NCBI GenBank assembly: GCA_016717595.1
Contig: JADKFE010000015.1
Coordinates: 87,326 to 151,325, forward strand
Direction of reading: 5' to 3'
DNA length: 64,000 nt
Source of the DNA: Deltaproteobacteria bacterium
GTDB taxonomy: Bacteria; Myxococcota_A; UBA796; CAJQPC01
Shown: positions 25,664 through 34,849 of the stretch, piece after piece
How positions within the stretch are numbered: position 1 is the first letter of the stretch
Layout of the letters: each line of letters opens with the position of its first letter
Notes under the pieces: generated by a model
Told to the model about the DNA's origin: nothing
Seen by the model: the letters and a program-made list of their open reading frames with translations, nothing else
Databases searched by the model: none
Position numbers and translations under genes: made by a program

Positions 25664-27709
25664 ATGCGTGTCCCCGAGGTGGGTGAGCTGATTGACCGCT
25701 ACCGACTCGACCGGCTCCTCGGCGAGGGCGGCATGGGCGTGGTGTTTAAGGCCACCCACGTCGCCTTGGGGCGCCCCGTCGCGCTCAAGTTCTTGCGCTC
25801 GCCCAAAGGGTTAGACGAAGACGGCGAGCGTGACCTCCTCGCGCGGCTGCTCACTGAAGGGCGCATCCTCTCCCAGCTCAACCACCCCGGCCTCGCCCGG
25901 GTCACCGACGTCGTCGCCCACGACGGCCTCGCCGCCTTGGTGATGGATTATTACGACGCGCCCACCTTGGAGCAGGTGCTCGCCGCGCGTGAGACGCCCT
26001 TCACCCTCGATGAGATCCGCGACGTCGCGCTGCCGCTCCTCGACGCCTTGGACTACGCCCACAGCCGCGGCGTCATCCACCGCGATCTCAAGCCCGCGAA
26101 CGTGCTCATCCAGCGCCGCGCCGACGGTCGGGTGGAGCCCGTCATCTTGGACTTCGGCATCGCCAAGCTCAACAACCCTGAGGAGTTCCAAGACGCGCGC
26201 CGCACCGCCATGGCCATGCGTCTGGGCACCCTCGGCTACATGAGCCCCGAGCAGGTCCGCCGCCAGCCCGTAGACGCCCGCGCGGACGTGTTCGCCGCCG
26301 GGGCGATTCTGTACGAGATGGCCGCGCTGCGGCCGGCGTTTGACGGCAGCTCCGAGTACGAGATCATGGAGCGTATCGTCTCGGGTGAGTTTGAGGAGCT
26401 GCCCCCGGTCCCTGGGGATACGAGCGGCGTGCTGGCCAAGGCCCTGCTGTTGGCCCTGGCGCCCGACCCCCACGACCGTCTCCCCAGCGCCGCCGCCCTC
26501 GCCGACGCGCTCCGGGCCCCTGCTGCGGCTGGCGCTGGACCTCCGCCCTCGAGACGACCCGACGAGCCGAGCCTGGAGCTCGCCCTCGTCGACGCCCGCT
26601 TGATCCCGGCCCCGGCCAAAGCCCGCTCGACGCGCTGGTTCTTGTGGTTGCTCCTGCTCATCGGCGCCGTCGGGGCCTGGGTGACCTACAACAAGGTGAG
26701 CCAGCAGCTCGCCGCCCAGGCCGCCGCGAACGCCGAGCGCGCCGCAGACGACGCCGAGGCCGCCCTCCGCCGCCACAAGACCGACGCTGACGTGAACAGT
26801 GACCCCGCCTATTTAGACGCCGCCCGCCAGGCCGCCGAGGCCGCCTTGGCCGCGCACGCCACCCCACGCCTCGCGGGGCTGCACGCGCTCCTGCTCGTGC
26901 AAGCGCAGCGCTGGCACTACGCGGGGCAGTATTTTGATGAGGGACCGTGGCCGGAGGCCGACCGTGTCACCCTTGAGGCGCTGAAGAGCGGCGAGACCCC
27001 CGAGGCGCTCTTGGCCCGGGCGCTCCTCACCTCCAACGCCTGCACGATGTTGCCCGAGGATGACGCCCGGCAGGCCGGGCTCTGCGCAGAGGCTGAAGAA
27101 CAATACCGCGCGGTCAACCGAGTCTTCCGCCTAGACACCCGGGGATGGTTACGCATGGAGGCTTGGTGGACCGAGGTGATGTTTTACAATCGCCTGGCCT
27201 CCGCCAGAACCGACGCCGGGGACACCCTGGGCGCGCGGCGCCACGCGGAGACCGGCCTCAAGGTGTGCCAGATGGGCATTCACGACTGGGACGAGGGACC
27301 GGTGAACAACGTCGAGCTTGGCCAAGAGTGCCTCGCCGCGGCGTCTATCGCCCAAGATTTCCCTGCCTATTTCACCTGGGCCGATCGCCGTATCCGACAC
27401 GATCTCAAGACCGGCGCCATCCGCGACGCCACGCTCAAAGAGATCTACCGCTTCGGGCATCGCGAGTGCAGCGACCTCAAGCTCGACAAAGACAAGGTCA
27501 GCGGTGTGCTCTCACCACGCCCGGATCCCAACAAGACCAAACAGGTGTTCTGCTCGGCCTTGGGATATTATTCTCTGGGCTGTGTGCTGGAGGGACGCAG
27601 GATGACCACCCAGGGCACATTCCGCGACCCAACCCTCCCTTGGCTGGGCCTCGCCACCGCCGCGGAGCTTCACAACAATCGCCCGAGCTGCCCCTACGTC
27701 GCACGGTGA
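25664..27709 (+). CDS. Hanks-type Ser/Thr kinase with TM helix and helical-repeat sensor-like tail
   Basis: Second kinase of the block, starting 3 bases after the helicase-like gene's stop. Kinase core: LGEGGMGVVF (about 19-28), VALKFL Lys, IHRDLKPAN, LDFGIAK and MSPEQ, all intact. A single TM helix (about 325-345, WFLWLLLLIGAVGAWVTY) leads to about 335 residues outside the membrane. This region is Ala-rich and helical at first (TPR-like), then Cys-containing (CTMLPEDD, CVLEG, CPYV). It is probably a sensor. It ends the operon; a convergent gene's stop lies 13 bases away. Confidence 0.92.
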   Translation: MRVPEVGELIDRYRLDRLLGEGGMGVVFKATHVALGRPVALKFLRSPKGLDEDGERDLLARLLTEGRILSQLNHPGLARVTDVVAHDGLAALVMDYYDAPTLEQVLAARETPFTLDEIRDVALPLLDALDYAHSRGVIHRDLKPANVLIQRRADGRVEPVILDFGIAKLNNPEEFQDARRTAMAMRLGTLGYMSPEQVRRQPVDARADVFAAGAILYEMAALRPAFDGSSEYEIMERIVSGEFEELPPVPGDTSGVLAKALLLALAPDPHDRLPSAAALADALRAPAAAGAGPPPSRRPDEPSLELALVDARLIPAPAKARSTRWFLWLLLLIGAVGAWVTYNKVSQQLAAQAAANAERAADDAEAALRRHKTDADVNSDPAYLDAARQAAEAALAAHATPRLAGLHALLLVQAQRWHYAGQYFDEGPWPEADRVTLEALKSGETPEALLARALLTSNACTMLPEDDARQAGLCAEAEEQYRAVNRVFRLDTRGWLRMEAWWTEVMFYNRLASARTDAGDTLGARRHAETGLKVCQMGIHDWDEGPVNNVELGQECLAAASIAQDFPAYFTWADRRIRHDLKTGAIRDATLKEIYRFGHRECSDLKLDKDKVSGVLSPRPDPNKTKQVFCSALGYYSLGCVLEGRRMTTQGTFRDPTLPWLGLATAAELHNNRPSCPYVAR

Positions 27710-27721
27710 CCGGCGTGAGGC

Positions 27722-29101
27722 TCAGGCTCCGTACGCCAGCCCCAGCTCATGCCGCATCGCCGCGTCTAAGGTGGGGAACCTCCAGGTGAAGCCCCGGCCT
27801 TGAAGCACAGACGGCCGCACACGCTGGCCTTGCAGCAGCACCTCGACGCCCATCTGCCCAAAGCCCAGGCGCACCGCCGCCGCGGGGAGCGGCACAAACG
27901 ACGGGCGGTTGAGGAGCCCACAGATCTCATCCGTGACCTCTCCTTGGCTCTGAATCGCCGGGGCGACGGCGTTCACCGGCCCCGAGAGATCGTCGCTCAT
28001 CAGCAGGTGATGGAAGATGTCCACCACGTCATCGAGGTGAACCCACGGGAAACCTTGCTCACCCGAGCCCACGGGCCCGCCGCCGCCGGCCTTGTACACC
28101 GGCAAGAGCTTGCCCAGCGCGCCGCCCTGGGCGCTCAGGACCACGCCCACCCGCGCCTGGGCCACCCGCGCCCCAGCGGCGATGGCGGGCTCGGCGGCGG
28201 CCTCCCACCGCGCGCAGACCTCGGCCAAAAATCCCTTCCCCAAGGGGCTCGACTCATCGACGATCTGGGCGCCGGTGTCGCCGTAGTAGCCCACGGCTGA
28301 GGCGGAGATCAGCCGCGGCACACCCACCTTGGCGACGGCCTGGGCGAGCAGGCGGGTGCCGGCGTCGCGGCTCTGCAGGATGCGGGCCTTTCGGGCCTCG
28401 GTCCAGCGGCCCTCGCCGACGTTCTCCCCGGCGAGGTGGATGATGGCGTCCACACCCTCAAGCCCGGCGAGGTCGATCACCCCCGCCTCAGGATCCCAAC
28501 GGAGCTCGTCTGGGCCCTTGGGCGCCCGGCGCACGAGGCGCTTCACGCGGTGGCCGCCGGTGGTGAGGAACGGGCAGAGCGCCCCGCCGATGAGCCCGCT
28601 CGCCCCGGTGACGGCGACGGTGAGCGCGCGGCCGCCGTAGGGCGCGTGCCGCGCGAGATCGGCGGCGGTGCGGGCGTGGCGAAAGTTGAACATGCGCGAG
28701 AGCCGATCGCCGACGTAATGACCGGCCACGGCGGCGCCGAGGCCCCCCAGCGGCAGCTCGTACTCGACGCTGTCGTCCAAGATGCTCGTGCCCGGGCTTG
28801 GCCCGTCCAGAAACCGGTGCGTGTGCTCCCAGCGGGCGAAGGGCCCAGAGCGTTGGGTGTCGATGAACTGCTCGCCGGGGATGTGGCCGTGGTGCTCGGC
28901 CTCCCAGCGGGCGCTCACGGGGCCGATCTCGGCGCGGATCGTCAGGCGCACGCCGTCGTCGATGCCTTCGCCGGTTCGTGACTCGACGACCGCGCGCTCC
29001 CAAGGCGGCCCGAGCCGCTCAAACGCGCCAGGGCGGGCGTGCCAAGCGTACAGGTCGGCGCGAGGCACTGGCAGCTCGCTGCGTTTGGTGAAGGTCGGCA
29101 T
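27722..29101 (-). CDS. SRPBCC domain fused to TIGR01777-type SDR epimerase
   Basis: Residues 1-150 are a SRPBCC/START-like ligand-binding domain (MPTFTKRSELPVP, GPFARWEHTHRF). Residues about 160-455 are a short-chain NAD(P)-binding epimerase-like domain with TGASGLIGGAL, ISASAVGYYGDTG (active-site YxxxK not standard, as is usual in the YfcH/SDR39U1 family), and PWVHLDDVV. The ATG at 29101 with GGAG upstream is preferred over an in-frame GTG at 29137, because the domain begins there. The substrate is unknown for the family. It is convergent with the kinase gene and divergent from the beta-helix gene, with a TATGCT -10-like box at 29140-29145. Confidence 0.88.
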   Translation of the reverse strand: MPTFTKRSELPVPRADLYAWHARPGAFERLGPPWERAVVESRTGEGIDDGVRLTIRAEIGPVSARWEAEHHGHIPGEQFIDTQRSGPFARWEHTHRFLDGPSPGTSILDDSVEYELPLGGLGAAVAGHYVGDRLSRMFNFRHARTAADLARHAPYGGRALTVAVTGASGLIGGALCPFLTTGGHRVKRLVRRAPKGPDELRWDPEAGVIDLAGLEGVDAIIHLAGENVGEGRWTEARKARILQSRDAGTRLLAQAVAKVGVPRLISASAVGYYGDTGAQIVDESSPLGKGFLAEVCARWEAAAEPAIAAGARVAQARVGVVLSAQGGALGKLLPVYKAGGGGPVGSGEQGFPWVHLDDVVDIFHHLLMSDDLSGPVNAVAPAIQSQGEVTDEICGLLNRPSFVPLPAAAVRLGFGQMGVEVLLQGQRVRPSVLQGRGFTWRFPTLDAAMRHELGLAYGA

Positions 29102-29227
29102 GGGATCGGCTCCATCGGCGGCGTAGGCGCCACGCACACAGCATAAGCGCGGCGAGAGTCCGCGTTGCGAACAAGCGAAGCGCCGCGGGCTGGCCTACAC
29201 TTCTGCGGAGCTTGTCTCGGAGCCATC

Positions 29228-31672
29228 ATGACCGCCCTCCTCCTCGCCCTGACCGCCCAAAGCCTCGCCGCGACGCTCTCCGTCGGGCCCTCGGGCGACT
29301 ACGCCACCTTAGAGGACGCCGTCGACGCCGCAGAAGGCGGCGACGTGCTCGAGCTTGAGGCCGGCACCTTCGACGGCGGCGTGAGCCTCAACGCCCTCGA
29401 TCTCACCATTCGTGGCGCGGGCGCCGGGGCCACCACGATCGTCGGCGGCGCCCCGGTGATCACCTCGGACAGCGGCGACCTCACCCTCGAAGACCTCACC
29501 ATCGACGGCGACGGCGGCGCCGGCCTGCGGGTGCGCGACGGCGCGCTGTTCCTCACCGACCTCACCATCGAGAACGTCGGCGGCGCCCAGAACGGCGGCG
29601 GCCTCTACGCGGTACAGAACCCCGTCATCATCACCCGGGTCACCTTCAGCCGGGGCGACGTCGGCGTGTACAACGGCGCGTTTCTCTACCTCTACACCAG
29701 CGACACCGACGTCACCGAGAGCACCTTTGAGGACGGCGCCGCCGAGCGGGGCGGCGCGGTGTTTGTGTACGACAGCGATCTGACGATCTCGGCGTCGAGC
29801 TTCTACGACAACACGGCCACCCTCGGCGACGGCAGCCCCCGCGGCGGGGCCATCCGGGGCGAAGAGTCCTCGCTCCTGCTCGTCGAGCTGCTCTTTGAGG
29901 GCAACACCTGCGAGGGCGGCTACGGCGGCGCGGTGTCGGTGTTCGGCGGCGACGTCCAGATCACCGCCTCAGACTTCACCGACAACGAGGTCTGGGACAG
30001 CTACGGCGGCGCCTTGGTCACCTACAACGCCGACGCCGTGCTCACCGACACCACCTTCACCGAGAACGAGGCCCGCGACGTCACCACCACCGGGGACGCC
30101 CACGGCGGCGGCTGGGTGCACCTCGGCGACGCCCCGGGCGACTACACCGCCACCAGCCTCACCTTCACCGAGAACAAAGCCGCGGGGTACGGCGGCGGGG
30201 CGCGGCTCTCTGGCGTTGACGGGCTCGTCGAGGCCTCCACCTTCATCGGCAACGAGGCGAGCTCCGGCGGGGGGCTGTACATCACCAGCAGCGGCGACAG
30301 CACCGTCGCGTCGAGCGATTTTACCGGCAACCTCGCGGCCTTCGGCGGCGCGGTGCGTTTCCGGCCCGTCGCCGCCGACGCCAGCTTAGAGATCTACGGC
30401 GGTGAGTTCCGGGACAACGTCGCGTCGAGCTACGGCGGCGCGCTCGCGGCGCTGAGCGGGGGCAGCGTCGGCATCTGGGGCGGCCGCTACCTCAACAACG
30501 AGGCCTCCTCAGGCGGCGCCCTCCTCCTGTGGGACATCGGCGCGGTCACCCTCGACGGGGCCACCCTCTGCGGAAACGTCGCCGATGGCGGCGCTTCCGG
30601 CGACGCGGGCGGCGCGCTCCTCTACCTCTCTGGGGCCTACGGCATCAGCATCACCCACAACGTCATCGCCAACAACGTCTCCGACGCCTTCGGCGGCGGC
30701 CTGCTCCTCCGCGAGACCGGCGATGTGGCCGACGTCATCAACAACCACTTCTTGGGCAACGTCGGTGACAACGGCGCCCAGGCCTTCGGCAGCCTGCTCG
30801 CCGACTTCAACTTCGTGAACAACCTCGTCATGGGCCACGGTCAAGGCACCGCGGTGGAGGCCCTCGACGAGCCCGCGGCGACGCTCTCCTACAACGACCT
30901 CTACGGCAACGAGGATGACGTAGACGGCTACCTCGCCGCGGCCATGGACAGCACCAACCTGTTCGTCGATCCCCTGCTGCAGTCTTGGACCGGCGACTGT
31001 GAGGCCGACAACTACTGGCCGAGCGCGACGAGCCCGCTCATCGACGCCGGAGACCCAAGCCGCCTCGATCCCGACGCCAGCGTGTCCGACATCGGCGCCT
31101 TTGGTGGCCCGGGCGCCTCCTCCGACGCCTGGAGAGACAACGACCTCGACGACTCCCCGGCGATGTGGGACTGCGACGACGACGACGACGCGGTGTATCC
31201 CGGCGGCGCCGAGACCCCGTACGACGGCCAAGATCAAGACTGTGACGGCGCAGATCTCACCGACGTCGACGGCGACGGCTATGACGGCGGCGAGGCCGGG
31301 GACGACTGCGACGACGACAACACCGCGGTTTACCCCGGCGCGGCGGAGGTCTGGTACGACGGCGTAGACGCCAACTGCGCCGGAGACGACGACTACGACC
31401 AAGACGGCGACGGCAGCCCCGGCGGCGAGAACGGCGAGGACTGCGACGACCTCAACCCGTCGGTGGGCCCCGGCGCCGAGGACATTGACGGCGACGGCCT
31501 CGACGCCGACTGTGACGGATCCGACGGCCCGGCGCCCGACACCGATGACACCGGCGTAGCCTCGAGCGACAAAGGCGGCTGTGGCGGCTGCGTGAGCGGC
31601 GGCCCCGCCCCAGCGCCCACCCTGGCCTTCGTGGCCCTCGGGCTCGCGCTCTTGACCCGGCGGCGGCGTTGA
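29228..31672 (+). CDS. Surface right-handed beta-helix protein with MopE-like repeats and MYXO-CTERM-like tail
   Basis: A signal peptide (about 1-16) is followed by a long parallel beta-helix (about 20-600) of Gly/Asn-rich coils (GGAVFVYDSDLTI, NEASSGGGLYIT). Then come three Asp-rich MopE-type metal-binding repeats of the form DCDD..A.YPGA.E..YDG.D.DCDG (about 640-775). The end is a Cys-containing spacer (GGCGGCVSGG), a hydrophobic segment and RRRR, the three-part sorting signal typical of Myxococcota surface proteins. It is probably exported, processed and surface-displayed. Its role may be adhesive or calcium-dependent. The ATG at 29228 is preferred to upstream in-frame starts, which would spoil the signal peptide. 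Confidence 0.88.
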   Translation: MTALLLALTAQSLAATLSVGPSGDYATLEDAVDAAEGGDVLELEAGTFDGGVSLNALDLTIRGAGAGATTIVGGAPVITSDSGDLTLEDLTIDGDGGAGLRVRDGALFLTDLTIENVGGAQNGGGLYAVQNPVIITRVTFSRGDVGVYNGAFLYLYTSDTDVTESTFEDGAAERGGAVFVYDSDLTISASSFYDNTATLGDGSPRGGAIRGEESSLLLVELLFEGNTCEGGYGGAVSVFGGDVQITASDFTDNEVWDSYGGALVTYNADAVLTDTTFTENEARDVTTTGDAHGGGWVHLGDAPGDYTATSLTFTENKAAGYGGGARLSGVDGLVEASTFIGNEASSGGGLYITSSGDSTVASSDFTGNLAAFGGAVRFRPVAADASLEIYGGEFRDNVASSYGGALAALSGGSVGIWGGRYLNNEASSGGALLLWDIGAVTLDGATLCGNVADGGASGDAGGALLYLSGAYGISITHNVIANNVSDAFGGGLLLRETGDVADVINNHFLGNVGDNGAQAFGSLLADFNFVNNLVMGHGQGTAVEALDEPAATLSYNDLYGNEDDVDGYLAAAMDSTNLFVDPLLQSWTGDCEADNYWPSATSPLIDAGDPSRLDPDASVSDIGAFGGPGASSDAWRDNDLDDSPAMWDCDDDDDAVYPGGAETPYDGQDQDCDGADLTDVDGDGYDGGEAGDDCDDDNTAVYPGAAEVWYDGVDANCAGDDDYDQDGDGSPGGENGEDCDDLNPSVGPGAEDIDGDGLDADCDGSDGPAPDTDDTGVASSDKGGCGGCVSGGPAPAPTLAFVALGLALLTRRRR

Positions 31673-31707
31673 GCGCCCCGGGCCTAAGCCCGAGGCGTCC
31701 CGTCGGG

Positions 31708-32451
31708 ATGAGCCTGCACGTCCGTGAGGGCGCGCCCCGAGACCCCAGCCGCCTAGAGCACGCCAACAACCTCGTCGGCTGCATCCTCGCGGAGTGGGGA
31801 GATCTCGCGGGCTGTAAGCTCATCGTGAACAACAACCGCCGCAGCGTGTTGACCTGGACCACCCGCCAAGACCGCACCCTCGACGTCTCCGTGCACCACT
31901 CCTTGCTCGTGGAGTGGGGTGACGTCGCCGCCGTGATCTTACGCCGAGACGACGCCGCGTGGAGCCGCCTCTCGGCGCGCCTTCACCAGTCCCCGCCCGA
32001 CGCCCCCCGACGCGCCCCCGGAGAGCTGTCGCCCAAAGGGGACACCTACGATCTTGGCGTGATGCTCAAGCGCCTGTGCGACACCTACTTCAACGGCGAG
32101 CACCTCGTCCCCGTGGGCTGGGGCCGCTGGCCCTCCATCCCGCCGCGCCGGGGCATGCGCCTGGGCTCCTGCGGCGGAAACCCCGTGGTCATCCGCATTC
32201 ACCCCTGCTTAGACGCCCCCGACGTGCCCGAGTGGTTCGTCGAGTTTGTGCTCTACCACGAGCTGCTGCACGTCGTCGTGCCCCCGAGCCGCGGCGCCGG
32301 GGGCCGCCGAGAGATCCACGGAGACGAGTTCATGCGCCTGGAGCGCCGCCACCCACGCTTTCGTGAGGCGATGAGCTGGGAGGCTCAGCACATTCGGCAG
32401 CTCTTGGAGCGAACCGCCCAGCGCACCCGCAGCCTCGCCGCCCGGCGCTGA
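31708..32451 (+). CDS. SprT-like zinc metallopeptidase domain protein
   Basis: About 247 residues with a zinc-protease core HELLH (about residues 189-193, in LYHELLHVVVP) and a downstream HGDEF that could supply the third ligand. A mid-region (YDLGVMLKRLCDTYFNGEHL) resembles the SprT N-terminal helix that precedes the HExxH. There is no signal peptide, so it should be cytosolic. An earlier TTG at 31669 overlaps the previous stop (TTGA) and is an alternative start. The substrate is unknown; SprT/Spartan relatives cut DNA-crosslinked proteins. Confidence 0.75.
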   Translation: MSLHVREGAPRDPSRLEHANNLVGCILAEWGDLAGCKLIVNNNRRSVLTWTTRQDRTLDVSVHHSLLVEWGDVAAVILRRDDAAWSRLSARLHQSPPDAPRRAPGELSPKGDTYDLGVMLKRLCDTYFNGEHLVPVGWGRWPSIPPRRGMRLGSCGGNPVVIRIHPCLDAPDVPEWFVEFVLYHELLHVVVPPSRGAGGRREIHGDEFMRLERRHPRFREAMSWEAQHIRQLLERTAQRTRSLAARR

Positions 32452-32549
32452 TCTACATCAGGCCCGGGCCCCGGACAAAGCGCCGTTGTCGACCCGCGCC
32501 GGGTTATAGCAGGCGCCCAACCTAAACCCGATCGCCCTGCGAGGCCCCC

Positions 32550-33041
32550 ATGTACAAAGCCAGCCGAATCCTCGTCCCCGTAGACTTCTCTGACGTCGCC
32601 CGCGCGGCGATCTCCATGGCCGTGCAGCTCGCGGACCGCCACGGCGCCGAGCTGATCTTCCTGCACGTCGACGCGGGCTTAGAGAAGCAGATCGAGTCGG
32701 AGATCCTCTACTCCCCCGAGTCCCACGGCTCTGAGGCGAGCATCCTCTCCCAAGAGGCGATGCTCAAGGACGCCGTCGCCCTGGAGGTCTCCCGCGCCGC
32801 CGAGAGCGGCCCCGCCCTCAAGCTCGGCCGCGTGCGCACCATCATCAGCGGCGGCGACCCCGTCGGCGTCGCGCTCCAGACGATTGACGCCGAGGGTGTT
32901 GACCTCGTCGTCATGGGCACCCACGGCCCCCAAGGCCTCAAGGGCATGATCCTCGGCTCCACCGCCGAGCAGCTCGTCAAGCGCGCCGGCTGCTCGGTGT
33001 TTGTCGTGAAGCCCACGGGCCTGCCCTACCTGCGCGACTAA
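32550..33041 (+). CDS. Universal stress protein (UspA family)
   Basis: A 163-residue single Usp domain: RILVPVDFSDVARAA at the start, VVMGTHGPQGL, and the ATP-binding pattern G-2x-G-9x-GST (GTHGPQGLKGMILGSTAEQ, about residues 124-142), so it is probably a nucleotide-binding type. It is cytosolic. GAGG precedes the ATG. The upstream 98 bases hold an AT-richer spot (TTATAGC at 32504-32510) that may be a -10 element, though no well-spaced -35 is visible. It stands alone between unrelated genes. Confidence 0.92.
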   Translation: MYKASRILVPVDFSDVARAAISMAVQLADRHGAELIFLHVDAGLEKQIESEILYSPESHGSEASILSQEAMLKDAVALEVSRAAESGPALKLGRVRTIISGGDPVGVALQTIDAEGVDLVVMGTHGPQGLKGMILGSTAEQLVKRAGCSVFVVKPTGLPYLRD

Positions 33042-33059
33042 ACCACGCCGGGCCTGGGC

Positions 33060-33806
33060 TCACAGCCCCACGAAGGGGTCCTCTCCCAGAAGCTCCATGA
33101 CGCTCGCCGCGCCTTTTACGTCGGTGAGGGTGAGCGTCATCGGGCCGATCTGATGCACCGTAGACACCCAAGCCCCCGTCGAGAGCTGGATCCAGCCCTC
33201 CCAGCTCGCCTCTAAGCCGCCGATGGGGATGATGCTCACCCACATCCGCCAGGCCTTGGGGCGGCCCTCGGGGCCAGGGATCCACAGGTAGCTGTCGCCG
33301 GGGGTGAGCCCACCGGCGCGGTACTGCACCATCACGCCTTGGCCGCCCTCCTCCAGCGGCACACGAATCCGCACCGTGCCCTCGTCAAAGGCCTTCACCA
33401 CGGGGTTGAGCCAGAACGAGTCGTTGATCCAGGCCGCATAGGCCGCCTGGATGAGCTTCTCCGTCTTCTCTGGCGTGGCCGCCTCCCCCTTCACCGTGGC
33501 GACGCCCTTCATCGTCGTGAGGTTGTAGCGCACCACGGTGTCGCCGCCGTCGCTCACGAGCTGGTGCAGGGTGCGCTGGCGGTCCCAGAGGTGGGTGTGA
33601 CGCCCGGCGAAGCCCCAGGTGACCGCGCCCGTGCGCTCCCAAGCCTCCCCGTTCACCGCGGCGATGAGCGCCTGCGCCGCGGCGTCGGCGTCCGCCGTCG
33701 GCTCACCCTCGGGCAGCGGTCTTGAGAGCGCGGCGGAGCCGACCCCCAAGGTGATGAGCAGCGCCCCGAACAGGCCGAGGACGAGGAGGATGAGCTTACG
33801 GCGCAT
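33060..33806 (-). CDS. Membrane-anchored or secreted protein of unknown function
   Basis: A 248-residue protein with a basic start and one hydrophobic segment (RRKLILLVLGLFGALLITLGVG), either a signal anchor or an uncleaved signal. The rest is a soluble mixed alpha/beta domain rich in Trp (WGFAGRHTHLWDRQRTLH, WINDSFWLNPV, AWRMWVSIIPIGG). The pattern of paired Trp and a carrier-like sheet recalls lipoprotein-carrier/LolA-like folds, but I cannot assign it. It is convergent with the Usp gene and 66 bases from the next minus-strand gene. Confidence 0.75.
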   Translation of the reverse strand: MRRKLILLVLGLFGALLITLGVGSAALSRPLPEGEPTADADAAAQALIAAVNGEAWERTGAVTWGFAGRHTHLWDRQRTLHQLVSDGGDTVVRYNLTTMKGVATVKGEAATPEKTEKLIQAAYAAWINDSFWLNPVVKAFDEGTVRIRVPLEEGGQGVMVQYRAGGLTPGDSYLWIPGPEGRPKAWRMWVSIIPIGGLEASWEGWIQLSTGAWVSTVHQIGPMTLTLTDVKGAASVMELLGEDPFVGL

Positions 33807-33872
33807 AACGATGACTCCGAGACTGTCGCCCCAGCCTATCCCGTCGCGCCCCGGTCGTGACCGCTCCGCCCG

Positions 33873-34664
33873 TCAGCCCACCCCCAGCGTCAGCGTGGCC
33901 TCCATCCCCTCCGCCGCGGCGCCGGTGACCGTGGCGATCTGGGAGGTCGCCCCGTCCCGAAAGACGTTGTCCGTCGCCAGGGTGATGCGGGTGAGGTTCT
34001 CAACGCTCGTCTCGTAGCCCGAGACCGCGTAGACCTCGTCGCAGGCCTCTTCAGGCAGGGCGAGCTGCGAGGTGCTGACGGCGTTTGACGCGCTGGAGAT
34101 GTCGTCGAGGCTCTTGAAGATCTCGAAGTGCATGTGGGGCCAGCGCCCGTCGTAGCAGCCGGGGAAGATCGTCGTGAACGTCACCCAGCCGTCGGCGTCG
34201 CTCACCTGCACGCCGCGGAGGTAGTTCTGGTCGGGGTCGGTGTACATCGAGTACAGGCCGTCCTTCGTGGCGTGCCAGAGGTAGACGGCGTAACCCACCA
34301 ACGGCGCGCAGCCGCTCGCCGCGTCTACGACACGCAGGCGAACCGTGAGCTCGACGCCTTGGGCCGTGCCCGACTTGTCGCCGATGCTCGACCGGATGTC
34401 GCCACGGACGATGTCGTCCAGGGCCAAGGCGTTGGCGCCGTTGCTGCCGTCGCCAGGGTACGGCCCCGCGGTCTCCTCGGGCAGCGCCTCGCAGGCGCCG
34501 GCGCCCGAGTCCTCGCCGCTCTCGTCCCCTTTGTCCCCCACGCAGCCGATGATCGGGAGGAGCGCCGCGGCGCCAAACCAGGCGAGCACATCGCGGCGGG
34601 CGGGGTTCACGCCCATCTGTTTGAGGTCGAGGTGCAGGCCAGGGTCATCATGGGGGTCTGACAT
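33873..34664 (-). CDS. Intradiol ring-cleavage dioxygenase-like Tat lipoprotein
   Basis: A 263-residue exported member of the catechol dioxygenase (intradiol) fold. Iron ligands appear as Tyr in DGLYSMY, Tyr in FPGCYDGRWPHMHFE, and the two His of HMH, with the family's GVQVSDADGWVTFTTI strand. A twin-arginine signal (ARRDVLAWFGAAALLPIIGC) ends in a lipobox-like Cys, so it would be folded before export and lipid-anchored. The ATG at 34664 has GCGGAG upstream and is preferred to the frame's first start at 34787. Exported members of this family are common, but their substrates are mostly unknown. Confidence 0.87.
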   Translation of the reverse strand: MSDPHDDPGLHLDLKQMGVNPARRDVLAWFGAAALLPIIGCVGDKGDESGEDSGAGACEALPEETAGPYPGDGSNGANALALDDIVRGDIRSSIGDKSGTAQGVELTVRLRVVDAASGCAPLVGYAVYLWHATKDGLYSMYTDPDQNYLRGVQVSDADGWVTFTTIFPGCYDGRWPHMHFEIFKSLDDISSASNAVSTSQLALPEEACDEVYAVSGYETSVENLTRITLATDNVFRDGATSQIATVTGAAAEGMEATLTLGVG

Positions 34665-34849
34665 TCCATCTCCGCGGGCGGCCGTGTGTGGATGTGGCCG
34701 TCTAGGCATCCTATGCCAAGGAGACGCCCAGCACGCGCCGCTCACCTCCCGCGGCGGGCCGGTCAGCGGAGCGGGCCCGAGGCCCACGACGCCCCGAACC
34801 GCCCCACCTTCAGCTACGATGTCGGCGCCTCACCCACACCGGAGAAGCC

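Noticed and set aside
30509..31402. Val-rich minus-strand frame inside the beta-helix gene
   Set aside because: It is the antisense of Asp/Gly/Thr repeats; no start context or domain.
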